Part shown: in pieces, positions 44,491 to 57,601 of the stretch
How positions within the stretch are numbered: the first letter of the stretch is position 1
How the letters are laid out: every line of letters starts with the position of its first letter
DNA from: Armillaria gallica
Lineage: Eukaryota; Basidiomycota; Agaricomycetes; Agaricales; Physalacriaceae
Length of the DNA stretch: 64,000 nt
Reading direction: 5' to 3'
Assembly: GCA_037576215.1 (NCBI GenBank)
Contig: JBANDB010000008.1
Span: 1,612,001 to 1,676,000, forward strand
The notes under the pieces: generated by a model
The model's input: the letters and a program-made list of their open reading frames with translations, nothing else
What the model was told of the DNA's origin: nothing
Databases searched by the model: none
Translations under genes and position numbers: made by a program

Positions 44491-47400
44491 TCACCTATTT
44501 CTCGGTAAAAGGGAAGGTGAGGTCTTCACGTCAAGTAAACGGGCATTATGTGCATCATACGTAGGACCTGAATACGGTGGATCTGGCGTTGACATGATCA
44601 TAGCAAGGGACGGAGAGAGCGTTTGACGGGGTGTGTGTAGAGGAGGAAGAACGGGCGTGGTCGTTTGAGACGTCGATGGAAGGCTCGGAGGCTCGAGAGA
44701 GCGCCGCTTTGGAGAAGGCGCTCTAAGAGGTCTAAACTCTTCCAAAGGAGAATCTTCATAGTGCTTGCGCTTCCTCAGAGGTTGAGGCTCAATAGGAATG
44801 ATCTCCCGTCGCGGTAAGGATGGTGACGACCCGGGAGGAGGGAGAGGCGGGTTCCACCGAGACCATGGAGGTGGCGGAGGGTGCTGACCAGACGATGGCG
44901 AATTTGATAATGGTCGCGAAGAAGATGCTACGGGTATGGCAGCAGGAAGATGTCGGGTATGATGAGACACGCCATTATGGGGAGGAGGAGGAGCACGAGA
45001 TGAACCAGGTGGGGGTACTGAAGAAGAGGACAGCGGATGCGGCTCCACATTTGGTGTTTCTGGCTGACCAGGGCTGAACTTAACCAGCTCAACGAAAAGC
45101 GTAGCCATGTACGGCGGAGGCAGCTTCTTGTAGATGATATCTTTGCTACAACCGTCCAGCATCTCTTCAACATTAACGTAGAGTTCAGGAGCGATGTTGC
45201 CTTCTGCTTCAAGAGACATCACTACTACATTCTGCAAAGCTAGATTGAACAACTCACCGTATGGTTTGACCCTTACTTCAGCAAAAGGATAAGGCCTTCC
45301 CTTCCGTATACAACAAAGAGGACATATGTAATGCTTCCGGGCATGAGCCGTGGGTTCTTGAGGGAAGAAGACACAACCTGAGTGGTAGTGCTTCTCACAT
45401 GACTCGCATTGAACCGTTGCATAATTAAGAAGGTAAGGTGTACGACCTCTGCAGATGCATCGGGTCCCGTCCGACCAGTCCCGGTCAATGTCCTGGCCAA
45501 ATGTGAACTTGGGCCGTTTGCGTTTCTTCGGTCGCACAAGAGGAGGTCGTCCAGCCAATATGCGATGGAGTTGGGCAAGGTCAAGCCCAAAAGAAACATC
45601 GGGGTTGGGGGAAACAGCAAACTGGATCTTGTAGAGTTTGCGCATGTAGTGTCGGACCTGGTGAATGAAATCGGGTCGTTGATGATCAGGTTGTGACGTA
45701 TATGACAGGAACTGGCCAATTACGGCTGATAGGCGATCTACACGATGAATGATGATCTGCAGCTGCCGCCAGTCATCGGAATAGTTCTTGGTTATATCAG
45801 GCGCGTTCCGGAGGATATGAGGAAGGTAGCAGAAATGCCAGTTTCGCTCCTTGCGAATTTCGCCATTCCAATGATGATGGTCGCAAAATGGACAAGAGCC
45901 TCCGTTTTTAGCACATTCTCCATGGAATCGAGCGAAGCAATAGTCACATTGCACGGCATCAGATGGAATTCCAGCAGGCGGGGGACGTACGGGGTTGTTG
46001 CAGATGCAAGTGAAGAACTCGTCTGTAGGAGGGTCGTCGTCCTCTTGGCGAGTGCAAGCCATCACGTCGTCAAGGATATCCTGACCTTCGGGCTGTTCAT
46101 GCTCCTCGCACCACCAAGGTAGCTCCTTCAGCCACTGTTCGTGTTTTCCAAGCTCCTTCTCGACTTCGTCAAAGAACGGCAAAGTAAACATTTTGAGGTG
46201 GTCTCGCGTGTAAGAGCGCCACTGCCGCAAAGTAGCGAACAAATCCTCATTTGAAGACTTGCGATATTTGTTGTTTTTCACTTGTTCGCATCGCGTCTCA
46301 AGGTCAACCGCGATTTCAGCAGTGACTCTGAGATCGCGCACTGCAGATATCTTGAAGTCCTTCTCAGCACGATTTACAAGTCGCATGACGTCCTGTGGTC
46401 GGGGCTTTGATATGTCGGGCTCAGGATGCAGCCAGGCCAGAGCCTGCTTTTCGAAGTCTTTCGCTTTGGCACGAGCCTGCATGAGCCGGTCAAGAACGGT
46501 GGGATCGATAGGAATATTGCTATCCAGGTTAGCAAACGCTTCCAGCTCTTCGATGGTTTTGATGGGCAGGGAAAGGACACTCTTTGCCCGATCTTCCCAG
46601 GTGTCTCCGACGCGTTGCCGGCTTTCTAAAAGCAGCACGTACTTATCGTCGGCAGGCATATTGCACGCACGGGTACGTGTCAGGAGTTGGCGCACCTCCT
46701 CTAGCGTCAGCGTAATCTCCCCATCATCCAGTTTCTCCTTGAGTTCCTTGCTCAACTGCACCCTTTCGACAATCTGTTCCACCCGTACCAACGCATCCAG
46801 TAGGACATTCAAAGACGAACCCTCGAGAAGAAGACGCCTACACCGCTCGATATAGTCTTCAGCTTCAGTGTCCTGATCTTCTCCCATGAGCACATCAGCC
46901 TGTTTCTGCATATCCTCAGCTCGCTGTGCCAGATTTTGCAGCGTCGCTATTTCGGGACAATCGAAACCGAGCATATCAACCTTCTTCAGGACCTGATACA
47001 GGTCCTCAAGAGTTCGATCAGGTCTATCTGAATCATCCACGTCGTTCAAAGCGTGACGGCCTCGAGAACGTCTCGACCGTTTACGACTCTGTTTGCGAAC
47101 GATGAATGCATTGGCCTCATCTACCCATTCGTTAGCCTTGGCCACACACTTTTTAAGATGTGCAAGTTCGGGTATGTGGTAGTTGATTCGTTCTCCTTCG
47201 GCAAGAAGTGCACGAAGAGAGCGTAGGGGTGGTTTGGGGCTATCAGAGAGCAGTTTGGAAAGCTTCGTTTGCCACGTCGAGGGTATGGCGGCACGTTCTT
47301 CGACTTTAGCAAGGATCTCCAGCAATTCATCGTCCGAGAAGCGTTTCCGCAGCGTGTACGTGGCCTGGTGATCGGCCTTATCACAGAGCAGATGCGCATG

Positions 47401-50400
47401 GTCCACGCACACGATTTGCGTGGTGCAACTGCTAGTAACCTGAGAGAGATAGCAAAACGCTTTACAGACAGCACATTGATACTGGTCTTCTGGCCGATCT
47501 TGTTCGTCCAAAATCTGCGCCATGCCCATAGATCGTGCAGTCTCGCGGTCGCGCATTTCCCGATCCGTCATTTCCCGTAGACTATCTATTAGCCTGAAAA
47601 TGTACTCGTCAGGTCAGCGGAGTATATACAAATGTTAAGACTAACCATATAGCCGTTGTGATTGATTGTGACTGTTGAGTAATGGTAATGACCAGCTCAT
47701 CGTGCGAAAACACAGGTAGCTTTCTGTGATCGCGGTACCTCTGTACACAATCTCTACCGTGGGGTAACCAGTCAGGAAGCGCGAAGTTGACAGCCTCATT
47801 GAAGTTTAGCTGCACGTGGAGATTATTTCTCTGAAACCACGGATATAAGTAGAAGACAGTTACTTACACCATGGTTGAAGCCTGCGTGGTAAGATTTGGG
47901 GAACGTGATGACAAATTCTCCCGCCCTCTGATTGCAGGCATACACGCGTACACCAGCCTCCTTGACAAGGTGCGGATTCATGAGCGTGACCAATTGGAAA
48001 AGAAGGTCAGGCTGCGCTTCGAATAGATCCGGCGCTTCGCTACGAATTGCAGCTTCGAACAAATCTGCATCCTCGCCTGCGATTCCATACCAGGTCTTCG
48101 TTTCACCCCAGTGCACTGCAAAGATGATCAATACAGAATATATGACGGCAAGAACTCCGAATCTTACTAAAGTTAATACTATATGTGTAATGATCCTGCC
48201 GTAATGATCAATCCAGGCTACTCATTTTATGATCGGCAGGAGTAACGTACCTCGTTGTGCCAACAGAAAGTCGAAAATGTCATCCCCACGTAAGTCCATG
48301 GAACAGTCATGCCAGAAATATCTGACTTAATGAACCGCAAAAGAGAATCATTGACAATAGGAATATTGTTAAGATTCCAGGGGTCTTTTGCATAAGGATC
48401 TAATGGGTGAGATTCCATTGTCGGCATGGCACTGTTCACGACAGTAAGTGGGGCCGAAACAGCCGAGAAGATAAAGCCGCTCACCTTCCGTGCGTTGTAG
48501 AGTGCACGTCAGCACCATACTCGATTTCAACCGTTTCATGAGGTGTCTGAACCAATCTCCAGAACTCATTCTCCATATCGTACTCGGAGAGGGTCACATT
48601 ACCGATACGGGTATTTGTAGGATCGTCGACGTCCATGGCATTTTCCGGCTTTAGCGGGGGATGTGTTTTGAACCAGACACTCCTAAATTCTGCGTCTCGA
48701 GCTTGGAAGCTGGATAAAGTGTGCTCATCGCCTTCGTCAAAGCCAAAATCGCGGCCAGACCCGGAAAGACAGGCATGACAATACCACTGTCCTTTGGGAA
48801 TGCTCTTTACGCGTGGCGTCAAGCAGAATGTGTGAAAACCTGAGATGATATTGGCGCCCGAGACAATTAGAAACACTGGGAAGATGTGACGTACCACAGT
48901 CACAGCCATCACATAACAACATAGAGGTTCCGTTGTCGTCCTGCAAGCATATTTCACAATGTGCCTTTTACGGTTCGTCAATAAGTGGGAAACTATACTC
49001 GTGGTATGGAGGTAAAGCGCACCTCTGTGATTTCTTTAGCGCCAATTTTGGAGTGAAGAACAGCCGGTATATCAACCGGTACGGCAGGACCTGCGTTCAC
49101 AGCGGATTTCTTTGTGTTGGCTATAATGATATGAGCGCATATATCAAAGATGTAATGCAGTTACGCACAAGCTGTGGGATCAGATGAGTTGACCCGCCTA
49201 CTTCGTCGGGGCCTAGTAGGTGTGCCGGGGCCATCCTCCTCCTCATCCGAGTCGAGCGGCGGCTCTGAAAGCGGACTTGAAGGAGTCAGCGGACTGAATG
49301 CAGGTGCAGGTGCAGGGTCGACACCGTTCGTATCCGACCGACTCGGTGGCTTGCCCGACTGGGCGCTTGTTGAAGGTGTGTTAGGGGCGTTCCTTGGTTG
49401 ATCACAGAAACGCTCATAGGGCAAGACGACCCGCAGGTAGGACTGCTTGATCTGAGTGGCTAGACCTTGTATGCCTCGGTAGCCAAGGAGCCTGCCCAGC
49501 TCTGACCATTTCTTGTCTCGGGTGACCTAAATACCGCAAGATGAGGATCAAAGATAATACGACAAAGGCTACAGGTTCCAAGACGCCATTATGCTTACCG
49601 CTTCATATCCTCCTAGCTTGTTGACCTCCTTCTTGAGCAGCCACAGATCCAACGGCTTGTGGTTGATGGTCGGGATAACAACGCGCGCATTCCCCTGCTG
49701 CTTGTGGAATCGATATAACTGCTCCAAAAAGTTGATCTTTGCTCTAGATGCAGCCTCTATCGAGTTGAGACGCTGCAAACGTGTCTTGAAGCGAAATGTC
49801 TGAAAATCGACAATTGTCAGAAAAAGAAGTTGCAACGGCTGAAAAATGCACAAACTTCGGTATTTGTCACGAAAGGCATCTTCCATCCTTCTGGCGGTAC
49901 AATCTTGCAGATACCGAAAGCTTTTGCCTCGTCTGCGATAGAGTTGACATAGGCCATCGGGTCCTTGAATTCCTCCGCAGTAGGAAAGTATTCAGGACAG
50001 TCCTGTATTTCAAAGGGACGAGAGACATTAGGTGGAGGTTTGTAGCCACGAGGACTTGTTGTTTTGACAGTAGAGAGGTCAAGTGTGGGAGAGACGGAGA
50101 TGGGAGCGGCATTACGGTACATCTCCTCCAAAAGGTCGGGAGGCTCGGAGTCATCACGATCGACCGAGTACGATATTTCTCTGTCCTTCATAGCAGCCAG
50201 AGCATCTGTCTTTGATTTCCGTGGCGCCCGCTTCTGCTCAGAGGAGAGCTCTGGCAGAGGAGTCCTAGAATCCCGAGTCGGCTCGTCTTCAATTGGAATC
50301 GCGCCCTCGACTGGAATACTGATACAAGAATAAAATGTGGAAGCCGGTTGGTCCGCCAATTTGGAGGAGCTGGCAGAATTAGATACGGCCTGCGCTGGAG

Positions 50401-50479
50401 TGGGCGTGGTGAATCGGGAGGATTTGTTCCGTTTCGAGGGCGACCCTCTAGGCGTCGAGGTCGAGGGACTGCCGTGCAT
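44491..50479 (-). CDS. KDM5/JARID1-type histone H3K4 demethylase
   Basis: Fe(II)/2-oxoglutarate dioxygenase that removes methyl groups from H3K4 at promoters. In order: Ser/Pro N-terminus from the ATG at 50477-50479; JmjN ([20 protein letters not shown] ... [12 protein letters not shown]); ARID ([20 protein letters not shown] ... [17 protein letters not shown]); an acidic Pro/Ser linker; PHD1 ([20 protein letters not shown] ... QWYCHACL); JmjC with metal ligands HNE in [17 protein letters not shown] and the later His in AGFNHG; C5HC2 zinc finger ([20 protein letters not shown]); the PLU-1 helical domain; PHD2 ([13 protein letters not shown] ... [20 protein letters not shown]); PHD3 ([20 protein letters not shown] ... 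HYICPLCC); and a Pro-rich tail. About ten introns, most in the first third; the last exon is over 3 kb. Every domain of the family is present with its metal ligands, so it should be active. Confidence 0.95.
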
Positions 50480-51327
50480 GAAGTACAAAGGCAAGAGAGA
50501 AATTTCCTGGAGTTCCCTGGACGATTTTCGATATGTTTCCTAACGTTCCGGTGGTCGTTTGCTTAAGAGTTGCTGCTCACCGCTTCACGAATTTCAAACT
50601 CAGCTCCTTCAGCGTGGGAAATGCCCCGAAATGGATCAATCCACTCTTGTGTGATCTGCTGAATAGGCGGGTAATGCCGTCACCCCTTCTTGCAAGAGGA
50701 ATTTTTATCCTTTCCTCACAGTAAAAAGCAATATTTTCGGTTGAAGATATCGTTGTGTTTGTAGGGTATTTTTTGTCTTCTCCTCGTTTTTGTGCAGTGC
50801 GTCCACAGGAACATTCCCGAAACAGGGCTGCTAAATTTGGCTTCTTGGCGTCTATACATTGGACCCAAGGGCTTCGACTGATGCATTGATGACTCGATAT
50901 TACTCTTTCCGTGAGACTCACTCGTGCCGATACGAATCAGTCCTCCATCTGCTGCAGTGTATTGATTTCGTGCGGTTGTCTGGTTCATAAATAGCCCCGC
51001 TCGGCTAGTTCGAGCGCACCGACTCGTGTTATACTACTCCCTTTCCCCTGTTGATCCGATCCCTCCTTCGACAATTCAGCGGTCAACCGCAACTGCGCCC
51101 ACAAACAACTGATACTTGCATGCTTCGTCCTTCGCACCTTTACAGCAGGTATAATACGCCCGATCGCTTGCATTGTTTCTGCATCTCACGCAGATTTTAA
51201 ATTTGTCGAGGCGTGGCATCAGGGCGGAGGAGTATTCTAGCCCGGAACCGATCAATTGAGATCGATCTATCCGGCCACGTGATGGACGTATTCCAAGTCC
51301 GCGATCGTTCGCAAAAGAGACTGTCTT
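50480..51327. promoter_or_regulatory. KDM5 promoter region and BST1 3' flank
   Basis: About 0.85 kb between two minus-strand genes. Frames here (for example minus strand 50577-50921) have no family features. It should hold the BST1 terminator on the right and the KDM5 promoter on the left. Confidence 0.5.
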
Positions 51328-54300
51328 TTATTGCCGTATTGTACGCTTAGCATTTGCGCCAGAAAAAGATCCATCCCAGTATCTTGTACCAATTCTGAAG
51401 ACTACCATCAACCCGATGGCAAGCTTTGTCGCATCGAATACCAAGTAGGCCTGTTTCGGACCGTACACAAACGCCACCACGGTAACAACCAGAAGCGACC
51501 ATCGGACAGATACTCTCCTTTCGAGACTGACATACAGGACGTTAATTCCATGACAAAGCAAAAAGGAGCAATTCTCACCGTGTTTTTTCAAATAAAGGAC
51601 CGGTCGTTCTCGATGCAAAGTCTACAAGAAAGAGAAACGGTGCTACATTCAGAACAAAATGGTCTCCGTCAAAAGGCGTCGTAAACCCCGCGGTCGCAAG
51701 CGTCCGTATCCAGACTACCAGGACCGGGGCAGCGAGAGGTAACAGCCATGTCATGAGTAGCAGTAAGTGCATATTGTGATTGTAATTATTCGCGATTTGG
51801 AGAGGTGATTGATCGACGGGCCCCGTAGGAGCATCAGGCTCTTCACCGTTTGTATGGGGATGCGATTCCATCAGTGAAATGATCACCGAATTCGACGTCG
51901 ATTTCAACGAATCACCCACACTACGGGGTCTTGAAGCACAAGTAACGGCATGGACAAACCAACACCCGAGAAAAGCAACTTGCCACGGGATAACAAGGAA
52001 GACAAAAACAAGGATGAGCGACATCGAAATGGCCGTTGCTCTACTGAAACCGTTGATTTCCCGATGTGATCTGACGTCACTCAGTATTAGCGTCCCTGAA
52101 CGAGTATCCCGACGTCAAGAAGCCCACCTTCCAAGCGATAATTTGGAGAGCAACCTGAGCGGCCATAGCAAAGCGAATAGAAACCAGTAGCTGACGACGA
52201 CCAGGCCGAATGCGATGGCCATGAATAGCGGTGCAAGAGGCGAGAAAAATGGTTCCCCTTTGGTACCCAAAAAATAATTTGTGGGAAGCGGGACCATGGA
52301 GAACACAGATGATCCCAACAACAAGGCGGGGAATCTTCGTCGGCAAAAGAAATCGAGCGACTGTGCTACCGTCGGTGTAAGTACTGCATTTACGGATCAG
52401 TACACGGAAGTATCTGAGACAACAAATGCTGAATCACTCACCCACCCCTTCATCAGAGATCCTCCATAGCTCTAACATGATCAGCGACACAATACCGATG
52501 GCCCAAGAAATGATAGTGGTGAAGTAACGTGATGCCCAACGACCGGCAGTGGCTGTCCAAGCAATCTCCAATGTTATTACGTCTGCCCTACAATTATCGC
52601 CACCAGACGACAACAGATCGAGGTAAACGCCGCGGCCCGACATGGCGGTATCTATGTAAGGTGCCGGACTGTGCGTATGAAGCAGGATGTCGCGATGAGG
52701 CGCCAACCTCAAGGGGAAGTAGTGGGTCTCCGCTGGGTGAGACCGGTGAACCAGCAATGGCGATAGATAATTTTCTATGTCCCAAAGGGTTACAGTCATA
52801 TCAAAATATGAAGACCTAGACCTTACCTTTGCATTCGGTGCCTGAGGTAAATATACGTGGCGACACGCGATAAACGGTGAGGGCATTTGACAACAGGTTA
52901 TCAAAATGTACAGATATATGCAGAGCTCTGGTGTCAGGCAGATGGGTTGAAACACCTCCTGCTAGTAGACCTTGTCAAGCAGGGAAATTTTAATTTCAGA
53001 TTAACAGAAAAGGGGAAACGCTGTACTTGTGATTTTGACATCGCGGACTATGACGGTCTCGGGGGCTACTTGTGCGATGACCCAGCCAAATCCGTTAGCT
53101 CGATCAAGTTTAATACCCACCCATGTCGGACGGTCCTGATGCGTGGACGACAGATCCACTTCGAATAAGACCACACCTTCGGACTCGTCACACCCTTCAT
53201 GGGGAACAGGAAATGGCATCCCCGGAATAGGATTGGGTATCAGCTTCAAAACCGAAGGCTCAAGCGATTCGCATTCGAAGGCCTCATCCACTGTCGCCTG
53301 GCATATCAAAACCGACACGTCCAACGGAACTGGAATCTGCGGAGAAGTAGACAGCACAGAGCCCTGCGACACATATAGCGTCAGTCTCGCTGAGGAACCA
53401 CTGACAACGGGCAAGAGATAAGTCTCTCGACCCCGCGGCCTATCAAGCACGAGCCGTTCATTCTCGGAGAGAATCTTATACGAATCGCGCTCTAAGAGTT
53501 GAGGTGGAGCATCAATTGGTGGAAACCAGCTCCCGTCCCGTAACCACCTGTCCAAGACAGCCCCACGTCTCTCCACAGACGTAGCATCACCAAGCTCCAG
53601 TGCAGCTCTGGCTACACGCCATCGAACCTGATGGCACCACACCATCTCCCGGTGTCCAACCCCAGTCCACGCTCCCTCGAGAGCGGACGAGAACACGGTG
53701 CGTCTAAATGGAGCATCCTTCCTTTCCAGAATACAAGATTCGGAGGGTATCATCATGTCCGTCGCGCCCCCACATATCGACAGGATGGGTGTCGGGTCAC
53801 TCTCCAGTAAGAGTCTGTTGCGGTTGTATATTTGATCAATACGCTGGTCAAAGCGCGCCGGAGGAAGGAGATGAGGTGTCGACATGGTTATGATAGCTGT
53901 TATCTTGTCTGAAGGCAGAAGGGACGCAGCAATGACGCCCCCCATGGAGTGGCCTAAGATTATGATTGTCGTGTTTGGAGGATACATCGACAGAATGTAA
54001 GCAATGGCGTTAGCCGTGTATGCAGTCTCAGACTCCATGGTGGGCCCATGGAATGCAGACAGGTCCTCGTTGAACTCGACTGCGTAAAAAGAAAAAACCA
54101 TCAGACACGCTTTTTGTCTTTGATGATGCACGCACCAGCGAAGAAATCTAGCGGTTTGAAGGGTGTGCCTTCGAAATTTGGCGACAACCTATGAGGGGAA
54201 GAATAGAACTGCCGAACCGCAGACGAGGATATAGATCTGACTTGACGCGACGACCCAGCATTTCCTGGAATGAATAAAACAGGCTGGCTACCATGTATCT

Positions 54301-54584
54301 GTTGACGGGCTAAACAACAGCGCTACATACTGCAATGGCCGTCGTACCATATTGGATTCCCATCCTACTTCTCGATACAGCCAAAGACTATAACGATTGG
54401 CCAGTGAGGTCCATGACGCGTTGAACTCTGTCTGCAGGATATATGAAGGCGACATCCTCGACATGCGACATCCTTGCGGAGATAGATTATTCTGAACATC
54501 TAACGTTGATAGATATAAAATAACGACTGAGACTAGAGAAAACAGGCCGAGAAACAACGTAGCTCTTGCATGTGGCAATGGCAT
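51328..54584 (-). CDS. BST1: GPI inositol-deacylase BST1/PGAP1
   Basis: ER membrane lipase that removes the inositol acyl chain from new GPI-anchored proteins so they can leave the ER. The start MPLPHARATLFLGLFSLVSV is the first membrane helix. A luminal domain follows, with SPSYILQTEFNASWTSLANR, YSLWLYREVGWES, FFAVEFNEDLSAFHGPTMES, YANAIAYILS-type helix text, and the lipase elbow ILGHSMGGVIAASLLPS with the catalytic Ser. Then come ITMSTPHLLPPARFD and the His region AWTGVGHREMVWCHQVRWR, and a long beta-rich luminal part. Several C-terminal membrane helices are spread over small exons from about 52950 to 51328 (for example YFTTIISWAIGIVSLIMLEL; PLFMAIAFGLVVVSYWFLFA; HLLLLMTWLLPLAAPVLVVW). Exon joins in the membrane region were followed by phase and hydrophobicity and some may be off by a few residues. 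Confidence 0.9.
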
Positions 54585-54929
54585 AGCGCAGCGAAAAGCA
54601 TGGATGGTGGGCGTCTGAAGACAAGGATGAAAATAGTCACCGGCATTTCAGCTTCACCTGACTGACGATATATCTCATCAAAAAAGTTAACCACATCTTG
54701 AACATCCGACAGTACTTGCGAATTTCTTCTTTTATCATTTTACCAGACACTAATAACACGACAAAAGGAATTGATCATGAACGAGACTACGGATAATATA
54801 ACATCGCGGCTGGTGAGGGTGTGTATGCAGATGGCAGAGTGGATGAGGGGATGATGCAGAGAAGAAGCACGACGATGAAACGTCAGAGTCGAAATACGTG
54901 ACAAAGGAGATAAACACAAGGCAGAACAT
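54585..54929. other. Intergenic between BST1 and 14-3-3
   Basis: This 345-bp gap lies between two minus-strand genes. It should carry the BST1 promoter and the 14-3-3 3' UTR. Nothing else seen. Confidence 0.55.
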
Positions 54930-55860
54930 CTATTCGTCAGCCGGGGCATCAGCGGGCTCCTCCTTCTCGATGGGGGGCTTATCTGTAGGGCCAACGGAAA
55001 TTAGATGAGTCTTCTAGGTTTAGAAGGAAGACGTACCAGAGTCCTGCATATCAGACGTCCAGAGCGTGAGGTTGTCGCGGAGGAGTTGCATGATGAGGGT
55101 CGAGTCTTTGTAGCTCTCTTCTGAGAGGGTGTCGAGCTCGGCGATGGCGTCATCGAATGCCTGCTTAGCAAGGTGGCATGCACGGTCGGGGCTGTTGAGT
55201 ATTTCGTAGTAGAAGACAGAGAAGTTAAGGGCAAGACCAAGACGGATGGGATGTGTGGGAGGTAGCTCAGTGACAGCGACGTCCGAAGCAGCCTTGTACG
55301 CCTCTAGGGACTTGTCAGCACTATCTTTCCGCTTGTCACCGGTGGCAAATTCGGCCAAGTAACGGTGGTAGTCGCCCATCCTGGAATATCGATGGATAAG
55401 AGCACAAGATCAATGAAACCAGAAAACTTACATCTTGTGGTAGAAAACCTTCGACTCGCCGGACGCCGCAGAGGGGATCAGATGCTTGTCAAGGACGTCG
55501 AGGATATCCTCGCAGATCTTGGCCAATTCGCTTTCAATCTTCTCCCGGTAGCCCTTGATCATGGATACTTGAGCCTCGTTGCCTTTCGACTCCTCCTTCT
55601 GCTCGATTGAGGAGACGATTCTCCACGAAGCGCGGCGGGCACCGATAACATTCTTGTAGGCGACGGAGAGTAGATTACGCTCCTCAACTGTAAGTTCCTG
55701 GTCTGACGAGGCAACTCGCTTCATGTTCTCAACCATTTCTGAGGGAGATAAGATCAAAGGGGCTGAATGCGAAATAAAGCGAAATAAGCTAACCTTCATA
55801 TCGCTCAGCCTGTTCGGCGAGCTTGGCGAGGTAGACGGAATCTTCACGAGACTCAGGCAT
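54930..55860 (-). CDS. 14-3-3 protein
   Basis: Dimeric phosphoserine/threonine-binding adaptor that regulates many kinases and the cell cycle; fungi usually keep one or two copies (yeast BMH1/BMH2). The protein starts [20 protein letters not shown] and contains the family signatures [20 protein letters not shown] and [20 protein letters not shown]. Basic-pocket residues lie in [18 protein letters not shown] (Lys, Arg, Tyr) and [14 protein letters not shown]. The acidic tail ends [10 protein letters not shown]. Length is about 255 residues, as usual. Short GT-AG introns interrupt it after ERYE, KVFYHK and MQDS. A further intron lies in the 5' UTR with its acceptor touching the ATG, which fixes the start. 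Confidence 0.97.
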
Positions 55861-55916
55861 CTAAAGACGATGTTGAGCACTGCGACGACGCGTACAGGGG
55901 CGCGTCAAACACTTAC
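55861..55916 (-). other. 5' UTR intron of the 14-3-3 gene
   Basis: Reading on the minus strand, gtaagt begins at 55916 and tttag ends at 55861, directly before the ATG. A branch-like tgac/ctcaac element lies inside. It fits a 56-nt leader intron; introns at this position often raise expression. Confidence 0.6.
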
Positions 55917-56931
55917 GATAGCTAGAGATAAGATTGGATGAGCTGGCAAGGGAGAGCAGATGAGCCTGACGTTGCTAACGACGACGACGAGGGCGGCGGG
56001 ACTTACAGGTGTGGGGCGGTTGGTTGGTGGTGGGGAGATCTAGAGAATCGAAAAAAGGGAGATAAAGAATTTAAGGCGAGCCGGCAACCCTCTGCCCAAG
56101 TCGCTTATATAATGCTTACATCAGCAGGGTTGAGGGTTTCGCCACGCGACCTTTCCTAAATGGTACGCATTTACTGGCAGTCGTTATGTGCAACCAGTGT
56201 CTCTATCTCGTTCGGGATCACCCATCACAATCCTGTTGCCTGTAGACAGTGCAGAGCATTCCTAATGATTCGGATGATACCTGTCGTAAAGAAGGCGAGG
56301 GACCTTTTCTCTTATCAATATCATGGAGCGGCTGCGTCACTCCTAACTTTCAGATTAGCTCCACGCCACACTGCGCTTCCTGGCGTCAGTAACTCACGCT
56401 GTACGGGATATTGATCATCATGAATCTCTTGATGACTTTGCTCATTCGGAATCTCCAATTTGCTGTGCTGATGAACTAATTCCTGCCACACAATTCTGTT
56501 GTTCCAAGTCTATTGGTTCAATGGTTGTTGGATCGTTCTTACCGGTTCCGACCCTAGCTTGATCCGTCTTCTTCCATTTAATGGCCCGACGCGGACGTTT
56601 CATGCCTGGGCGAGTCTCCACTCTGCCGAACTTCAGGGTGAGCAAATGGCGTAACGGTCGTGTGAGTGTATCGCTCAGTACTTTTGATTGATAAGTATAC
56701 GGTCCCTCTTTAGCAATTGTACTGAGAATTTCTCTTACCTTGCACTGAGCTATCGAGATGTGGCACTGGATATGATCCCGCCATCCGGGCGCCTGATTCC
56801 GAAAAATAGCACGTGATGTGTGAAAACCTATTTGAACGCGTTTTCTTTAGCGTTTCTCCTTCATTCACTCTTTGTCACCGTCTCACACGCCAACGTCACC
56901 ATTTACGCGTATCTCCCAAGGATAATTGTCA
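55917..56931. promoter_or_regulatory. Divergent intergenic region between 14-3-3 and the 56932 gene
   Basis: About 1 kb without a supported gene. The left part is the 14-3-3 leader and promoter; the right end is the leader of the small plus-strand gene. Open frames within (for example minus 56442-56645) have no features. Confidence 0.5.
56104..56112 (-). promoter_or_regulatory. TATA-like element for the 14-3-3 gene
   Basis: The minus strand reads attatataag here, about 245 nt upstream of the 14-3-3 ATG. With the leader intron removed, that leaves a leader of plausible length. Confidence 0.4.
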
Positions 56932-57601
56932 ATGTCGTCCACTACAACCCGCAAACGAAAATCTGACGCGACTTCTGGTGCCGCCACCAAAAAGACTCGA
57001 CTCAACCTTACAGCCGATAAAGTTGTTGCCATCTTGGCAGACTCGAAAAACTATCCAGTTCCAAAAGACCCTGAGGCTTCTCGCGCCGTTTTTGTAGAGC
57101 TTGCCCAATACGCGCGAAGTCTGGAGGAGGAGATCGCTGGAAGCAAGCCAAAAGCACGTACGCCGGAGCAGGTGAACGCCGCAGCGGAGAAGCTTAAATC
57201 TGCAGCTCGGAGTGGCATCAAGAAGCAAATGACCGTGAGTGAAATTTGTAACGACGATGGTTCAAGAGGGGTTGACGCGTCTTTTTAGTGGAAAACTTCC
57301 TGTAAAACGGGGTCTTCAAAGTGGATGTATGATGGCGTCTGCAACGACGGGGAAGTTTTCGGTGCCATGCTCGGCTTGGGTGGTGCGCCTACGTACAAGA
57401 TGAAGAAGATGACAGCGGAAGAATTCCAGAATGTTGTGGGCGATATTGAGGGGTCTGCACGGTAAGATTATTTCGCTCAATTGGGATGGTCCTGTGTTGA
57501 CGCGACAAAGATACAACACGTTGTCTATGAGGGGCAATGTCAATATTCATTGGAAACCTGATGAGGGTACCTTCAAGTTCAGTGGCAGTTATGGTATTTG
57601 A
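56932..57601 (+). CDS. Small conserved-looking protein with NLS and C-terminal domain, unknown function
   Basis: Three exons join in phase: exon 1 ends KKQMT, exon 2 begins WKTSCKTGSSKWMYDGVCND, exon 3 begins YNTLSMRGNVNIHW. The start MSSTTTRKRKSDATSGAATK carries a basic nuclear localisation signal. A helical segment follows (DKVVAILADSKNYPVPKDPE ... FVELAQYARSLEEEIAG), then a Lys-rich linker. The C-terminal domain of about 85 residues has many Trp, Tyr and Gly (GEVFGAMLGLGGAPTYKMKK; PDEGTFKFSGSYGI) and looks folded. I do not recognise the family. The clean splice sites and folded-looking domain support a real gene. A nuclear role is a guess from the basic N-terminus. Confidence 0.78.

Noticed and set aside
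50577..50921. 114-codon minus-strand frame upstream of KDM5
   Set aside because: No ordered domain, no splice link to KDM5 exon 1, and an unremarkable composition.
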